64,000 nt of DNA from JAXLYE01 sp046351595 (lineage in GTDB: Bacteria > Myxococcota_A > Polyangia > Palsa-1104 > JAEUJZ01). Positions 43,153 through 54,843 of the stretch are shown here, piece after piece (the stretch's first letter is position 1; each line of letters begins with the position of its first letter). The DNA is taken from assembly GCA_046351595.1 (NCBI GenBank), contig JAXLYE010000011.1:152668-216667 (forward strand). Reading direction: 5' to 3'. The notes beneath the pieces were generated by a model, which searched no databases, was not told where the DNA came from, and saw only the letters and a list, made by a program, of their open reading frames with translations. Both the position numbers and the translations under genes were made by a program.

Positions 43153-44004
43153 TCAGCGGCAGCGCTGCTTGACCTGGCTGCAGGACTCCGTCTGCGCGCA
43201 GCTCGGCGTACTCAGGTCCGGTGGGAAGCGGATCAAGTAGCCGCTCGGGTACTCGGAGCCTGCTGCGCACATGCGCGTCTTGTCCGGGTTCAGCGGCGCG
43301 AACGCAGGGCTGCCCAGGAACTCGATGCTGCCGTCGCTGGTGACGGTGAAGGCGCGCGGCGACAGGGTGTTGATCTTGCCGGTGCTGGCAAGCTGCGCGG
43401 GGATGAAGGTCGCGCGCTGGATCGCGCCGCTCGCCGGGTCGTGCCGGGCGATGACCGAGACCACGGGGCCGCCGCCCGAGCCGCCCGCGCCGTAGGACGG
43501 CAGCCAGCCGCCCTTGCCGTCGAAGGCGGTGCCGCCGCCGACCACGCTGTAGACCGCGTAGAGCGAGCCGCCGCCGTCCCAGGCGACGCCGTAGGCGCGA
43601 CCGTCCGGGCTCTGCGCCTCGGCCGCCAGGCACCAGGCAATGGCGCCGCCGTTGACGCGGGCGATAAACGGATCCTGGTTGGTCGCCGACACCTGGCTCC
43701 AGCCGACGTAGATCGTGCTGCTGCCGAAGGTCACGGACGCGGCGCCGCTTTGGGCCATGGCGGCGGCGCTCATCGAGCAGTCCAGCCGCCCGCTGCCCCA
43801 GGCGACCTGGAAGCTCGGGCTGGTCGGCGACAGCGTGTACGGATAGGCGCCGCCGCCGTCCGCGCTGCTCGTCGGGCCGCCGTCGCTGCCCAGGTCTGCA
43901 CCGACGCTCCCCGGGCTGCCGTCGCTGCACGCCCACAAGAGCGCGGCGCCCGCCAGCAGCCGGCTCCGGCCCCGCTCGTTCCCGTTTCCACGATGTCTGC
44001 GCAT
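43153..44004 (-). CDS. Secreted lipoprotein of unknown function
   Basis: The 283-residue protein begins at an ATG with AGGAGG 8 nt upstream. It has a lipobox (AALLWACSDG), then a Gly/Ser/Asp-rich linker and a beta-rich domain (STIYVGWSQVSATNQDPFIARV, AYGVAWDGGGSLYAVYSVVGG) suggestive of a repeat or propeller fold. Cysteines cluster at the C-terminus (SCAQTESCSQVKQRC). No catalytic motif is recognised. It is convergent with the oxygenase-like gene, 17 bp away. Confidence 0.6.
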   Translation of the reverse strand: MRRHRGNGNERGRSRLLAGAALLWACSDGSPGSVGADLGSDGGPTSSADGGGAYPYTLSPTSPSFQVAWGSGRLDCSMSAAAMAQSGAASVTFGSSTIYVGWSQVSATNQDPFIARVNGGAIAWCLAAEAQSPDGRAYGVAWDGGGSLYAVYSVVGGGTAFDGKGGWLPSYGAGGSGGGPVVSVIARHDPASGAIQRATFIPAQLASTGKINTLSPRAFTVTSDGSIEFLGSPAFAPLNPDKTRMCAAGSEYPSGYLIRFPPDLSTPSCAQTESCSQVKQRCR

Positions 44005-44135
44005 CCAGGCACCTCCTCGCAGCGCATGGTGCGCGCGCTGCATGTAGATCAGAGTCAACGCGGGCGCCCTGGCACCGCCCCCGCACTACCAGTCTGTGAC
44101 CGCAAGCCTGCGCGGAAGCGCCGGCAGGGCATCCG

Positions 44136-44501
44136 CTACTTGAGCACCAGGGTGAGGAGCGTCGCCACGGACTTGTGCATCTCGATCGGATGCCGCAGGG
44201 GCAGATCGGACCGCACCTCGTAGCGGTTGCGCCGGCCGTCGCGCGTGCGCACGAGGTAGCCGTCGCGCTCGAGGTCCGCGATGATGCGCTGCACCGCGCG
44301 CTCGGTGATCCCGACGGCTACCGCGACATCACGCATCAGGATCTCCGGCTCGCGCGCCAGGCAGAGCAGCACGTGCGCGTGGTTGGTCAGGAACGTCCAC
44401 GGGGGCGCATCGGCACGCGCGGGCCGGGCGCTCTTGGCGACGGCCGGGGATGCAGGCTTGACAGCGCTGCGCTTACGTGCGACTTTTGTTTCGCGTTTCA
44501 T
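44136..44501 (-). CDS. Winged helix-turn-helix transcriptional regulator
   Basis: The 121-residue protein has a lysine-rich N-terminal tail, then a wHTH: TNHAHVLLCLAREPEILMRDVAVAVGITERAVQRIIADLERDGYLVRTRDGRRNRYEV. This MarR/ArsR-like arrangement has a recognition helix (ERAVQRIIADLE) and a beta-wing. The C-terminal helix probably dimerises. It is divergent from the ATPase-DabB-DabA operon with about 230 bp between, so it is a candidate regulator of that operon. Confidence 0.72.
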   Translation of the reverse strand: MKRETKVARKRSAVKPASPAVAKSARPARADAPPWTFLTNHAHVLLCLAREPEILMRDVAVAVGITERAVQRIIADLERDGYLVRTRDGRRNRYEVRSDLPLRHPIEMHKSVATLLTLVLK

Positions 44502-44735
44502 TTTTCACGTCTTGTTTTTCGCGCTTCAAATTTCCGAAAAATGTACCTCAGCGACGGAAGGTTGACAAGCACGGTCCAATGAAAAGGTCGCGCCCAGCGC
44601 CGCCCGGGCCAAGCAGCCGCGATGGCCGGGCTGATCACCGCCTGCACCGCTGCAGCCGGCACGCGCAAGGGCTCGCGCCCGAGGTCTGTCCTGCGTACGG
44701 ACGTGCCGCCAACACGAGGTCTGGAAGGAGCAACG

Positions 44736-46175
44736 ATGTCAGCGTCTGGTTTCCCCTGGATCAACATCCCCATGGTCGCGGATACGGGCGAGCAGCAGGC
44801 CTTCGTGCAGCGGCGCGAAGAGCTGGCCGTGCTGTACCGCGGGCTGGTGGAAGCCGGCAACGCGGTCCGCGCCGGCCGCCTGGGCATCCACCGCAAGTTC
44901 GTGGTGCACGGCTTCCTCGGCGTCGGCAAGTCCGCGCTGGTCCTGGAGGCGCTGCGCCGGATCCGCGAGCTGCCGCAAGGTGACCCTGCCCGCCCCGACG
45001 CTCTGCCCGTGCCCGAGGATCCCGAGCGCTGGCTGATCCTGCGGGTATCGGGGAAGCATGTGTTCGGGCTCGACGGGATGCTGGACTCGCTGCGCCGCGA
45101 CGTCAGCGAGGAGGGCGACGCGGCAGAGAGCGCGGAGCCGGCCCCGGGACCGCGCCTCGGTCTTTACGCCAGCGTGCACCAGCAGGTCGAACAGGCCGCC
45201 CCGGGCGTGCTGCAGCTTACGCCGCTGCACCACCTGCTGCGCAGCCGCGAGTCCCGGCTTTATGAGCAGGTCCGGGCGGACCTGCGCGAGCTGGCCCAGG
45301 CCATCGAGCAAGCGGCCAGCGCGCTGCCGGAGCCGCCGCCGTCTTCGACCAGCGCCGGTGCGGGGGGCGAGAGCGCGCTGCAGTCCGAGCGGCGCCAGCG
45401 CGACGAGGCGCACCTTCTGGTCGAGGCCCTGAACCGCTTCTTCCGCACCGCGGCCGCGGCGGGTCTGCCGACGCTGCTGCTGCTGGACGACTTCGATGAG
45501 CTGGCCGTGCCCACGGCGGCCTCGCCCCCGGCGCGGGCGCGCATGCTGCAAGCGGTGCTGAGCGACTTCAGCCAGCTCGCGCCCACGTGCCTGATCCTGA
45601 CGCTGCGATCGGAGTACATGAACGAATCGCTGCTGCGCCAGTATCGCCGCATCTACCTGGCGCCGCTCAGCCGCGCCGACGCGCGCACCATGCTCGGGAT
45701 CTGGGCGCAGGCGCAGCGCCCCGCGCTCGACAGCGAGACCACGCAGCGCCTGCAGGAGCTCGGCGAGCGTTTCCTCAAGGGCTTCGAAGAGGACGAGCTG
45801 GTGGTGGTGCCGTTCCGCTTCCTGCAGCTCGTGGCCTGGCTCGCCAACAACCTGCTGATCTACGGGCTGCAGGACGCAGACGAAGAAAAGATGCTGTGGC
45901 GGTACTTCAGCAGCAAGTACCCGCTGCACGTGGTGCGGGCGCTGCGGCGGGTGATGGCGCTGATGCCGCTCGAGCACGTCACGCCCTGCGCGAACACCAG
46001 CCCGCTGTCGCACGAGCCCTACGTCGAGCTCGCGTCCTACGAGCGGCTGACGCTGGAGCGCGCCGGTCTGCTGCGTCCTGCGGTGGCCAGCGATCCGGCG
46101 GACCCGCGCATCGTGCTGGACCCGCTCTGTGCCTACCTGCGAACGGCCTCTGTGCGTAGTGGAAGCAAGCACTGA
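44736..46175 (+). CDS. P-loop ATPase upstream of Dab carbon-uptake genes
   Basis: The 479-residue protein starts MSASGFPWINIPMV with GGAAGGAG upstream. It has a Walker A (VVHGFLGVGKSALVLEAL) near residue 57-75 and a Walker B (TLLLLDDFDELA), with sensor-like LILTLRSEYMNES, so it is an AAA/STAND-type ATPase. A Pro/Ser-rich insert lies between the two motifs. The C-terminal region is helical (LVAWLANNLLIYGL). It precedes dabB by 35 bp on the same strand. A link to carbon uptake is inferred from location only. Confidence 0.65.
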   Translation: MSASGFPWINIPMVADTGEQQAFVQRREELAVLYRGLVEAGNAVRAGRLGIHRKFVVHGFLGVGKSALVLEALRRIRELPQGDPARPDALPVPEDPERWLILRVSGKHVFGLDGMLDSLRRDVSEEGDAAESAEPAPGPRLGLYASVHQQVEQAAPGVLQLTPLHHLLRSRESRLYEQVRADLRELAQAIEQAASALPEPPPSSTSAGAGGESALQSERRQRDEAHLLVEALNRFFRTAAAAGLPTLLLLDDFDELAVPTAASPPARARMLQAVLSDFSQLAPTCLILTLRSEYMNESLLRQYRRIYLAPLSRADARTMLGIWAQAQRPALDSETTQRLQELGERFLKGFEEDELVVVPFRFLQLVAWLANNLLIYGLQDADEEKMLWRYFSSKYPLHVVRALRRVMALMPLEHVTPCANTSPLSHEPYVELASYERLTLERAGLLRPAVASDPADPRIVLDPLCAYLRTASVRSGSKH

Positions 46176-46210
46176 GCCCGCACCCTTCCCACCGATACAA
46201 GGATTGCTTC

Positions 46211-47878
46211 ATGTCCCCCGTGGTTTCTGGCTTGCTGTCTCGCTCTCTCCTCGACTCAGTTGCGGCCCTCCGACCGCTGCGGCCGGAGCTGCTCTTGCTC
46301 CTGTCGCTGTACGTCGTGGCGCTCGGTGCGGCGCGGCTGCTCGCGCCGGAGCCCGCATTCCGCGCGGCGCGACGGCTCGCGGGGCTGTGCTGCGCCTGCG
46401 CGCTCGCGTCACTCCTGGTAACGATGTCGAGCGGCGGGACGGTGCTGCACGGGCCGGTGCTGCTGTCGCTCGGTGCCGCGGGGAAGCTGACGCTGAGTCT
46501 GCGCGCGGACGTACCGGGCGGGCTGATGCTGCTCCTGGTCAGCTTCCTCGGCTGGGTGATCGTGGGCTACTCGCAGCCGTACCTGGCCGGCGACCCCGGG
46601 CGCGCGCGCTACCTGCGCTGGCTGCTCACGACGCTCACCACGGTCTGCCTGCTCGTGCTCACGAACAACCTGGTGGTGCTGGCCCTCGCCTGGATCGGAA
46701 CCAGCCTGGCCCTGCACCAGCTGCTCGCCTTCTACCGCGAGCGACCGCAGGCGCAGCTTGCGGCGCACAAGAAGTTCCTCACCAGCCGGCTCGGCGAGAT
46801 CTGCCTCGCGGCGGCGGCGCTGCTGCTCGGCGGCGCGCTGCAGACCCTGGAGATCGACGAGGTGCTGGCGCGCGTCCGCGCCCTGCCGGCGCTGCCGCTG
46901 GAGCTGCGCGCGGCCGCGGTGCTGCTCGTGCTGAGCGCCCTGATCAAGTGCGCCCAGCTGCCGCTGCACGGCTGGCTGATGCAGGTGATGGAGGCGCCCA
47001 CGCCGGTCTCGGCGCTGCTGCACGCGGGCGTGGTGAACCTGGGGGGCTTCATGCTCCTGCGCCTCGCGCCGCTGCTGTCCGCGTCGGACGGCGCGCGCAT
47101 CGTGCTCGGGGTGGTGGCCAGCAGCAGCGCGGTCGTGGCGGCGCTGATCATGATGACGCGCATCAGCGTCAAGGTGATGCTGGCGTGGTCGACGTGCGCG
47201 CAGATGGGGTTCATGCTGCTGCAGCTCGCGCTCGGCGCCTATGATCTGGCGCTGCTGCACCTGCTGGCGCACTCGCTGTACAAGGCGCACGCGTTCCTCA
47301 GCGCGGGCGGCACGGTGGAGGCGGCGCGGCTGCGGCAGATGATGTCGCCGCGCCAGCCGGTGGGGCTCGCAGCCAGCCTGGCGGCGGCGGCGGCGGGCTT
47401 TGGGACCGTGGCGCTGGCGGCGGCGCTGTGGCGGGTGCGGCCCGGGGAGGCGCCCGCGCTGTTGGCGCTCGGCAGCGTGCTGAGCCTGGCGCTGACGCCG
47501 CTGCTGCTCTCTCGAGCGCTGCGCCGCGGCGGGCTCTGGCCGCTGGTCACGCTCGGGAGCGCCTTCGGCGTGGCCAGCCTCTACTTCGGCCTGCACCACG
47601 CCTTCAGCCGGCTGCTCGAAGTGCCGCTGGAGCGCGACGCGCCGGCTGGCCTCATCGCCTGGGTGGTGCTGTGCTTCCTGGCTCTCTACCTCGTCCAGAG
47701 CCTGGTGCGGGCCCGCCCGCTCAGCCGCGTCGCTCGCGGCCTGTATCCCTGGTTCTACGCCGGGCTGCACCTGGACGCGTGGCTGACGCGCGTCACGCTG
47801 CGGCTGTGGCCCCCGCGGCTGCCCGCACAGCGCGAGCGCGCCGTCTCGCTGAGCGTCGCCGGTCGAGGCCTGCCATGA
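46211..47878 (+). CDS. dabB: Inorganic carbon transporter subunit DabB (NuoL-like)
   Basis: The 555-residue integral membrane protein has about 14 hydrophobic segments and proton-pump family motifs: LSALIKCAQLPLHGWLMQVMEAPTPVSALLHAGVVNLGGF, with the conserved Lys, His and Pro residues of the NuoL/MrpA family. DabB couples ion motive force to DabA for CO2/bicarbonate accumulation. Its stop overlaps the dabA start by 4 bp (ATGA), the typical arrangement. A stand-alone respiratory complex I subunit is excluded by the dabA partner. Confidence 0.9.
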   Translation: MSPVVSGLLSRSLLDSVAALRPLRPELLLLLSLYVVALGAARLLAPEPAFRAARRLAGLCCACALASLLVTMSSGGTVLHGPVLLSLGAAGKLTLSLRADVPGGLMLLLVSFLGWVIVGYSQPYLAGDPGRARYLRWLLTTLTTVCLLVLTNNLVVLALAWIGTSLALHQLLAFYRERPQAQLAAHKKFLTSRLGEICLAAAALLLGGALQTLEIDEVLARVRALPALPLELRAAAVLLVLSALIKCAQLPLHGWLMQVMEAPTPVSALLHAGVVNLGGFMLLRLAPLLSASDGARIVLGVVASSSAVVAALIMMTRISVKVMLAWSTCAQMGFMLLQLALGAYDLALLHLLAHSLYKAHAFLSAGGTVEAARLRQMMSPRQPVGLAASLAAAAAGFGTVALAAALWRVRPGEAPALLALGSVLSLALTPLLLSRALRRGGLWPLVTLGSAFGVASLYFGLHHAFSRLLEVPLERDAPAGLIAWVVLCFLALYLVQSLVRARPLSRVARGLYPWFYAGLHLDAWLTRVTLRLWPPRLPAQRERAVSLSVAGRGLP

Positions 47879-50409
47879 GCGCCGCCCTGAGATACGCCGC
47901 TGAAGAGACAGGAGCGATCGAGCGCGCGGTGGCCGGCGCCTGCGAGCGCATCGCGCCGAGCTGGCCGCTCGATCAGCTGATCGCGGTCAACCCCTACCTG
48001 GGCTTCTCCGAGCTGCCGATCGAGCTGGCCGCGGCGCAGCTCGCGCGCCTGAGCGGCACCCGCCTGGTGATGCCGCGCAGCTATTACCTCGAGGCGTGGC
48101 GCAGGGGCTCGCTGCGCGCCGAGGATCTGCAGGCCGTGGTTGCGAGGACCGGCGCGCCCACGACCGTCGAGGGGCTGCGCCGCAGCCTGGAGGAGCAGGA
48201 CGGGCCCGCGCCCAGGCTGCCGCTGATCACGGATCTGGTCGATGAGGCGCGCGATCTGCGACACACGATGTCGTGGCGGGACTACGTCACGCACCAGATC
48301 GGCCAGCACTGCGCCGCCTTCTTCGACGACGGCCAGGCGAGCTGGGGGCTGCCGCACGAAGACGAGGACGGCCTGTACCCGAGCTGGCGGCGGATGGGGG
48401 CGCTCACGCACGGCGCGCAGCAGCTCGATGGCGCCGGGTTCGCAGAGCGCTTCAGCCAGCTGCCCGTCACGCCGCGGGCGCTGATCACGGACGTGGTGCA
48501 GTCCCTCGGTCTGCTGCACCCGGGGCGGCTGCTGAAGGACTACCTCACCGCGCTCCTGCTCAGCGTCAACGGCTGGGCGGCGTTCTGCGCCTACGTGCGC
48601 TGGCAGGATCGGCTGGCGCGTGGCGCCGTCCTGTACGGTCCGCAGGCGGCCTGCGAGCTCGATGAGCGTGACCCGCTCGTGCACCTGCTCGCGATCCGCC
48701 TGGCATGGGAGTGGCTCCTCTACCAGGGTCCGAAGCGCTCGACGATCGGCCCGCGCTGGCGCGCTCTGTGGCACAAGGAAACCGCGAGCCCGCCCGCGGC
48801 GCTGGAGCAGCAGCGGACCGGCTGGCTGCTGCAGCGTGCCATCGAGCACGCATACCAGGAGCCGCTGTGTCAGGGACTGCTCGCGGCGCAGCGCGAGCGC
48901 CAGACCGAGCGGCCGGCGGTGCACGCGGTGTTCTGCATCGACGTGCGCTCCGAGCGCTTCCGCCGCGCGCTGGAGGGACGCAGCCCGCGCATCCGCACCC
49001 TGGGCTTCGCCGGCTTCTTCGGCCTGCCCGTCGCTTACAGTCCCCTCGGCACCGCGCTGAAGCGGCCGCAGCTCCCCGGCCTGCTCGCGCCGAGCCGCGT
49101 GGTCACCGAGGCCACCGATCCCCCCGCCGCGGCCGAGGCGATCGCGCGCTCGCGCCAGCGCTCCTTCCGGTGGCTCGAGCTCTGGCAAGATCTCCGCAGC
49201 GCCGCCAGCTCGAGCTTCAGCTTCGTTGAGACGTGCGGCCTGCTGTACGCGGGGCGCCTGCTCGCGCGCGGCCTCGACTGGGTCGCGCCGCCCGAGAAGC
49301 CGGAGCGCCACGGGCTGCGGGCCGCGCAAAAGAGGCAGCTCAGGCCCTGCCTGCAGCCGGCCGCACCCGCCTCGCCTGCCGAGCTCGCGGCCCGGTGCGA
49401 GCTGGTCGCCGGCGTCCTGCGTGCAATGGGCCTCACGCGTGGTCACGGTCGCCTGGTGCTGTTGGCAGGGCACGGCAGCACCAGCGCCAACAACCCGCAC
49501 GCGGCGGGGCTCGACTGCGGCGCCTGCGGCGGGCAGAGCGGCGAGGTCAACGCGCGGGCGCTGGCCGCGCTGCTGAACGACCCGCAGATCCGCAAGGGCC
49601 TGCCCGACCGCGGGATCGACCTCCCGCAGGACACCTGCTTCCTCGCGGGCCTGCACAACACGACCACCGACGAGCTGACCCTGTTCGATCCAGAGCAGGT
49701 GCCGCCGTCTCACGCCCAGGAGCTGCAGCAGCTCCGGAGCTGGCTGCAGGCCGCCGGCGAGGGGGTGCGCGTCGAACGGTCGTCTTCACTGGGGCTGGAG
49801 GCGCTGGCTGAGGATCGGGACGTGCTGCGGCGGCACTTCGAGCGCCGCGCCCGGAGCTGGGCCGAGGTCCGCCCGGAGTGGGGACTGGCCAACAACGCGG
49901 CCTTCATCATCGCGCCGCGCTGGCGCACGCGGCACCTGAACCTGGACGGCCGCGCGTTCCTGCACGAGTACTGCGCTCAGGACGATCCGCAGCTGCGGAC
50001 GCTGGAGCTGATCCTGACCGCGCCGATGATCGTCACCAGCTGGATCAACCTCCAGTACTACGCCTCGACCGTCGACAACCAGCGCTACGGCAGCGGCAAC
50101 AAGGTGCTGCACAACGTGGTCGGCGATCGCCTGGGCGTGTTCGAGGGCAACGGCGGCGATCTGCGCATCGGCCTGCCGCTGCAGTCGGTGCACGACGGCG
50201 AGTCCTTCCGTCACACGCCGCTCCGGCTGAGCGTCTTCGTCGAGGCGCCGCGGCCCGCCATCGAGCAGATCCTGGCGAAGCACGAGCGCGTCCGCACGCT
50301 GATCCAGAACGAGTGGATCCACCTGTTTCAGATCGAAGAAGAGAGCGGCGTCATCGCGCGCTACCAGCAAGGGCGATGGGAGGTCGCGGCAGCCCGCGAA
50401 GGGAAGTAG
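47875..50409 (+). CDS. dabA: Inorganic carbon transporter subunit DabA (UPF0753)
   Basis: The 844-residue soluble or peripheral protein resembles beta-carbonic anhydrase-like DabA. The zinc-site residues are visible: Cys354 and Asp356 in FCIDVRSERF, His533 in AGHGSTSANNPHAAG, and Cys548 in GLDCGACGG. The N-terminus WPLDQLIAVNPYLGF and C-terminal RLSVFVEAPRPAIEQIL are family features. With DabB it makes an energy-coupled CO2 trap. The presence of the pair suggests uptake of dissolved inorganic carbon for carboxylation reactions. Confidence 0.93.
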   Translation: MSAALRYAAEETGAIERAVAGACERIAPSWPLDQLIAVNPYLGFSELPIELAAAQLARLSGTRLVMPRSYYLEAWRRGSLRAEDLQAVVARTGAPTTVEGLRRSLEEQDGPAPRLPLITDLVDEARDLRHTMSWRDYVTHQIGQHCAAFFDDGQASWGLPHEDEDGLYPSWRRMGALTHGAQQLDGAGFAERFSQLPVTPRALITDVVQSLGLLHPGRLLKDYLTALLLSVNGWAAFCAYVRWQDRLARGAVLYGPQAACELDERDPLVHLLAIRLAWEWLLYQGPKRSTIGPRWRALWHKETASPPAALEQQRTGWLLQRAIEHAYQEPLCQGLLAAQRERQTERPAVHAVFCIDVRSERFRRALEGRSPRIRTLGFAGFFGLPVAYSPLGTALKRPQLPGLLAPSRVVTEATDPPAAAEAIARSRQRSFRWLELWQDLRSAASSSFSFVETCGLLYAGRLLARGLDWVAPPEKPERHGLRAAQKRQLRPCLQPAAPASPAELAARCELVAGVLRAMGLTRGHGRLVLLAGHGSTSANNPHAAGLDCGACGGQSGEVNARALAALLNDPQIRKGLPDRGIDLPQDTCFLAGLHNTTTDELTLFDPEQVPPSHAQELQQLRSWLQAAGEGVRVERSSSLGLEALAEDRDVLRRHFERRARSWAEVRPEWGLANNAAFIIAPRWRTRHLNLDGRAFLHEYCAQDDPQLRTLELILTAPMIVTSWINLQYYASTVDNQRYGSGNKVLHNVVGDRLGVFEGNGGDLRIGLPLQSVHDGESFRHTPLRLSVFVEAPRPAIEQILAKHERVRTLIQNEWIHLFQIEEESGVIARYQQGRWEVAAAREGK

Positions 50410-50449
50410 GAGCGTCGGCATCGGCCGACGCGCCTTGAGCGGGGTCGGG

Positions 50450-50977
50450 CTACTGCGGCGGCATGATCACGGTGTCGATGACGTGGATCACGCCGTTGCT
50501 GGCAGCGATGTCGGTCTTCTCGACGGTGGCGCCGCTCACCTTCACGATCGAGCCTTCGACCGCGATGCTCACGTCGGCGCCCTGGACGGTCTTGGCCGAG
50601 GTGAGCTTCACGACATCGGCGGCCATCACTTTCCCGGGAACGACGTGGTAGGTGAGGATCGCCTTGAGCTTGTCGCGCGCCTCCGGCTTGAGCAGGCCCT
50701 CGACGGTGCCGGGCGGCAGCTTGGCGAAGGCGGCGTCGGTCGGCGCGAACACGGTGAAGGGACCGGGGCCCTTGAGGGTGCTGACCAGATCGGCGGCCTT
50801 CACGGCGGCGACCAGCGTATTGAAGGAGCCGGCGCTGACCGCGGTGTCGACGATGTCCATCTTGCCCGCGGTGTTGAGGGACGATGCGTTCGACGCGCAG
50901 CCGGAGCCGAGCCCCATTCCCAGTCCGAGCAGCGTGCACAGCGCGAGGGAGCTCCGGATCGCCTTGTTCGTCTTCAT
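50450..50977 (-). CDS. Fasciclin-domain lipoprotein
   Basis: The 175-residue protein has a signal with lipobox (GLGSGCASN) and one FAS1 domain: DIVDTAVSAGSFNTLVAAVKAAD, GPFTVFAPTDAAFAKLP, LTYHVVPGKVMAADV and GVIHVIDTVIMP. FAS1 domains mediate adhesion or extracellular protein binding. It is divergent from the two-domain relative that begins at 51235, with about 257 bp between them that should hold both promoters. Confidence 0.9.
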   Translation of the reverse strand: MKTNKAIRSSLALCTLLGLGMGLGSGCASNASSLNTAGKMDIVDTAVSAGSFNTLVAAVKAADLVSTLKGPGPFTVFAPTDAAFAKLPPGTVEGLLKPEARDKLKAILTYHVVPGKVMAADVVKLTSAKTVQGADVSIAVEGSIVKVSGATVEKTDIAASNGVIHVIDTVIMPPQ

Positions 50978-51234
50978 GACTGCACTCTCTCCTTTTTGTG
51001 AGTTGTCTGGCTTGAGACGTCTACGAGATTGAGAAGTCTTCGGGCCTGGGATGCCGCTCGATCCGGAGATGTTTCAAGAGTGTGCAGATCGATCCCAGCA
51101 GCGTGCGCTGCAACGGGCGCGGTGTCTGCGATCGAAAAGTGATTGGTAGCGTGAAGCAGCGCAGCGGGTTGCGGTATCGAAGGTTGCGTTGTTCGTTCCT
51201 AACTCTTCGGAATCGCTAGACAAAAGGAGGACGC

Positions 51235-52233
51235 ATGAAGACCAAGCTCCTGTCCTATGCCCTGCTCTCTGCCTCCCTAATCGCCGGCTGCGGCGAGGCG
51301 CAGCAAGATAATAACCCGACGCCCACGCCGGATATGAGCCAGCCCGCGGTCAGCAAGGACATCGTCGATACCGCCGTCGCCGCGGGCAAGTTCGGTACGC
51401 TCGTCACCGCGGTGAAGACGGCCGGGCTGGAGTCCACGCTCCGCGGCGCCGGTCCCTTCACCGTGTTCGCGCCGGACGATGGCGCCTTCGGCAAGGTCCC
51501 CGAGTTCCTGCGCACCCAGCTCCTGAGCGCACCGTACAAGACCGAGCTGTCGCTGATCCTCACCTACCACGTGGTCGCCGGGAACGTGAAGGCCGCCGGG
51601 CTGCTGGGCAAGACCCAGGACGTCGCCACCGCGGCCCCCGGGGGCGCCAAGGTCAAGGTCGACGGCAGCAACGGCAAGGTGGTGCTGAACGGCGGCGTCA
51701 ACGTCACCACCGCGGACGTGACGGCGTCCAACGGCACGATCCACGTCGTCGACCGCGTGCTGCTGCCCAGCATCGTGGACACCGCGGTCGGCTACAAGGA
51801 CGGAGCGACGGAGTTCAAGACCCTGGTGACCGCCGTGACCGCGGCAGACCTCGGCGCCACGCTCAGCGGCCCCGGCACCTTCACGGTCTTCGCGCCGACC
51901 GATGCCGCCTTTGCCGCGCTCAAGGCGTCGCTGGGTGACACCAAGTGGAACGCGCTCCTGGCCGACAAGGTCAAGCTCGCGCGCGTCCTCAAGTACCACG
52001 TGCTCGGCAGCGTCGCCTTCGCCAAGGATGTCAAGAGCGGCCAGGTCGACACGCTCGCGGGCGCCACGGACAAGCTGACGCTGAGCGTCGCCGCCGGCCA
52101 GGTCACCGTTACCGACGCGGCGACCCCGGCGGGCGGCAAGCCGGCCAGCGTGGTCCTGGCCGATCTGCCGACGAGCAACGGCGTCATCCACGTCATCGAT
52201 CGCGTCCTCGTCCCCGCGAACCTCGGCCTGTAA
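51235..52233 (+). CDS. Lipoprotein with two fasciclin domains
   Basis: The 332-residue protein has a lipobox (LIAGCGEAQQ), then two FAS1 domains: DIVDTAVAAGKFGTLVTAVKTAG ending GTIHVVDRVLLP near 190, and IVDTAVGYKDGATEFKTLVTAV through GVIHVIDRVLVP. The ATG has AGGAGG 6 nt upstream. Similarity to the divergent single-domain gene suggests duplication. It is presumably a surface adhesion or matrix protein, exported and lipid-anchored. Confidence 0.9.
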   Translation: MKTKLLSYALLSASLIAGCGEAQQDNNPTPTPDMSQPAVSKDIVDTAVAAGKFGTLVTAVKTAGLESTLRGAGPFTVFAPDDGAFGKVPEFLRTQLLSAPYKTELSLILTYHVVAGNVKAAGLLGKTQDVATAAPGGAKVKVDGSNGKVVLNGGVNVTTADVTASNGTIHVVDRVLLPSIVDTAVGYKDGATEFKTLVTAVTAADLGATLSGPGTFTVFAPTDAAFAALKASLGDTKWNALLADKVKLARVLKYHVLGSVAFAKDVKSGQVDTLAGATDKLTLSVAAGQVTVTDAATPAGGKPASVVLADLPTSNGVIHVIDRVLVPANLGL

Positions 52234-52239
52234 GCCCCT

Positions 52240-54545
<2,306 letters not shown>

Positions 54546-54843
54546 GATGGTTCCGTCCGTTGGTTCTCGTTGCTGAGTCGCTGTCTGTCAGGGGTTTCGG
54601 ATCGGTTCGGGATCGGTTCGGGATCGATCCGCGCGGCTACGGCGGGCTGGCTCCGGCCCGGTGCCTCGGCCCCCTTGGCGTGCTTGCCATCCAGCTCATC
54701 CTTTTTAGCTTTCTCCAAGCATGAACGGCGGCTCCTCACGCACCTGTGGAACCTGCGGCAGATTCTGCCGGCGCCGCAGCCGCCCAAGGAGTCCTGATCG
54801 GCTGCATGTACACCCCTTTACCCCAGGGGGATCCGGTGACCGT
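54546..54843. other. Left end of insertion, noncoding
   Basis: Apart from the 11-bp tandem repeat at 54599-54630, I see no gene. Open frames have Arg/Cys-rich translations without family features. This may hold recombinase binding sites. Confidence 0.4.
54599..54630. repeat. Tandem GGATCGGTTCG repeat near element end
   Basis: Two perfect 11-bp copies are followed by a partial third (GGATCGATCC), about 55-85 bp inside the left repeat. Position and iteration are suggestive of arm-type recombinase sites. Confidence 0.6.
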
